Shown: piece after piece, positions 6,222 through 6,500 of the stretch
Numbering within the stretch: the stretch's first letter is position 1
How the letters are laid out: every line of letters begins with the position of its first letter
From: Microbacteriaceae bacterium
GTDB taxonomy: Bacteria > Actinomycetota > Actinomycetes > Actinomycetales > Microbacteriaceae
NCBI GenBank assembly: GCA_012511645.1
Contig: JAAZFP010000172.1
Span: forward strand, 1 to 6,500
DNA: 6,500 nucleotides
Direction: 5' to 3'
Notes under the pieces: generated by a model
What the model was told of the DNA's origin: nothing
Database searches by the model: none
Seen by the model: the letters and a program-made list of their open reading frames with translations, nothing else
Made by a program: the position numbers and the translations under genes

Positions 6222-6254
6222 TGGTGAAAACTTTTCCTCTGTGAGAGGAAAAGT
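6222..6254 (-). terminator. Minus-strand intrinsic terminator-like hairpin
   Basis: ACTTTTCCTCT (6230-6240) and AGAGGAAAAGT (6244-6254) form a perfect 11-bp inverted repeat with a 3-nt loop. Read on the minus strand, the stem is followed by TTTCACC, so with the last T of the stem it has the hairpin-plus-T layout of an intrinsic terminator for a gene coming from higher coordinates. On the plus strand no T-tract follows. It starts 22 nt after a minus-strand stop codon (6277-6279). Confidence 0.55.
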
Positions 6255-6276
6255 GCAGCAAAGGTTCCGCCGAAGC

Positions 6277-6500
6277 TCAGAGATGGTCTTCCATGGCCCG
6301 AATGACACGCTCGATCTTCGGTCGCCCGGCAGCAATCGTCGAGCAGGAGTCGTGTCTGATGCCGCGAGGGTTATGCCGCGAGGGGTGATCCTTCGTGGCA
6401 TGGACAAGGCGGCTGATGGTGGGTGTACCTTGCCGGGGCCGATGTCGCCTGGAAGGATGGGCGCATGAGCGGCGACGACGGAGTTGAAGCAGGGCCAGAG
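6277..6500 (-). other. Unassigned stretch; possible 3' end of a minus-strand gene
   Basis: No confident gene can be called here. On the minus strand an open frame runs from the window edge to TGA 6277-6279. It ends TIAAGRPKIERVIRAMEDHL, which looks protein-like and uses G/C-ending codons, and the terminator-like hairpin just downstream supports a real gene end. The upstream part of that frame is very rich in Arg, His and Pro, which suggests either another frame is used or the gene is frameshifted; a second minus-strand frame beginning LWPCFNSVVAAH at the edge also looks plausible for about 25 residues. I do not recognise a family. A decayed gene or a mobile-element remnant is possible. Confidence 0.25.
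6359..6384. repeat. 12-bp direct repeat
   Basis: ATGCCGCGAGGG occurs at 6359-6370 and at 6373-6384, separated by TT. It lies within the unassigned stretch at the end of the window and could be part of a coding region or a short duplication. Confidence 0.7.

Noticed and set aside
6133..6468. Plus-strand open frame of 111 codons beginning with GTG inside the G-rich run
   Set aside because: No Shine-Dalgarno sequence at a sensible distance apart from the G run itself, no recognisable motifs, and it passes through the minus-strand hairpin. The opposite strand offers a better gene-end signal.
6465..6500. ATG at 6465 preceded by GGAAGG (6451-6456), a possible start of a plus-strand gene running out of the window
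   Set aside because: Only 12 codons are visible, too few to support a gene, and they overlap the possible minus-strand coding end.
1..6500. CRISPR array, tRNA or rRNA genes, complete insertion sequence
   Set aside because: I looked for regularly spaced repeats, tRNA-like cloverleaf ends and paired terminal repeats with a transposase, and saw none.

Overview
This window reads as chromosome of a moderately high-GC Gram-positive actinobacterium. Codons mostly end in G or C, there is a GTG start, and one promoter layout looks leaderless. A Microbacteriaceae-type host is my best guess, but that is inference and no marker gene is present. The content is a catabolic locus: the tail of an uptake ABC transporter, a flavin-dependent monooxygenase, two paralogous zinc alcohol dehydrogenases, a LysR-type regulator and an M24/creatinase-fold protein.

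Layout. The end of an SsuB/TauB-like ATPase (to 158) is followed by a DszA/NtaA-type monooxygenase (223-1545) and, 5 nt later, a zinc alcohol dehydrogenase (1551-2651), probably one transcript. A LysR regulator (2631-3596) lies on the minus strand, overlapping the dehydrogenase tail-to-tail by 21 bp. It is divergent, across 56 bp, from a second zinc alcohol dehydrogenase (3653-4750, GTG start). A hairpin with a T-tract follows that gene directly, and then comes the M24-fold gene (4849-6000) with its own ribosome binding site and a strong hairpin after it. From 6078 to 6500 no gene can be assigned with confidence. That stretch holds a G-rich motif, an 11-bp hairpin oriented as a minus-strand terminator and ambiguous sequence that may be the end of a minus-strand gene.

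How the genes may work together (inference). The transporter would import a small organic substrate such as a sulfonate, amine or heterocycle. The monooxygenase, using FMNH2 from a reductase not encoded here, would oxygenate it. The dehydrogenases would oxidise resulting alcohols or a formaldehyde-type adduct, and the M24-fold protein might hydrolyse a C-N bond as creatinase does. The LysR protein is the obvious candidate sensor. The most unusual point is the M24-fold protein: aligned by eye to aminopeptidase P, it keeps only one of five canonical metal ligands, so it is unlikely to be an ordinary metallopeptidase. The substrate of the pathway cannot be read from the sequence.
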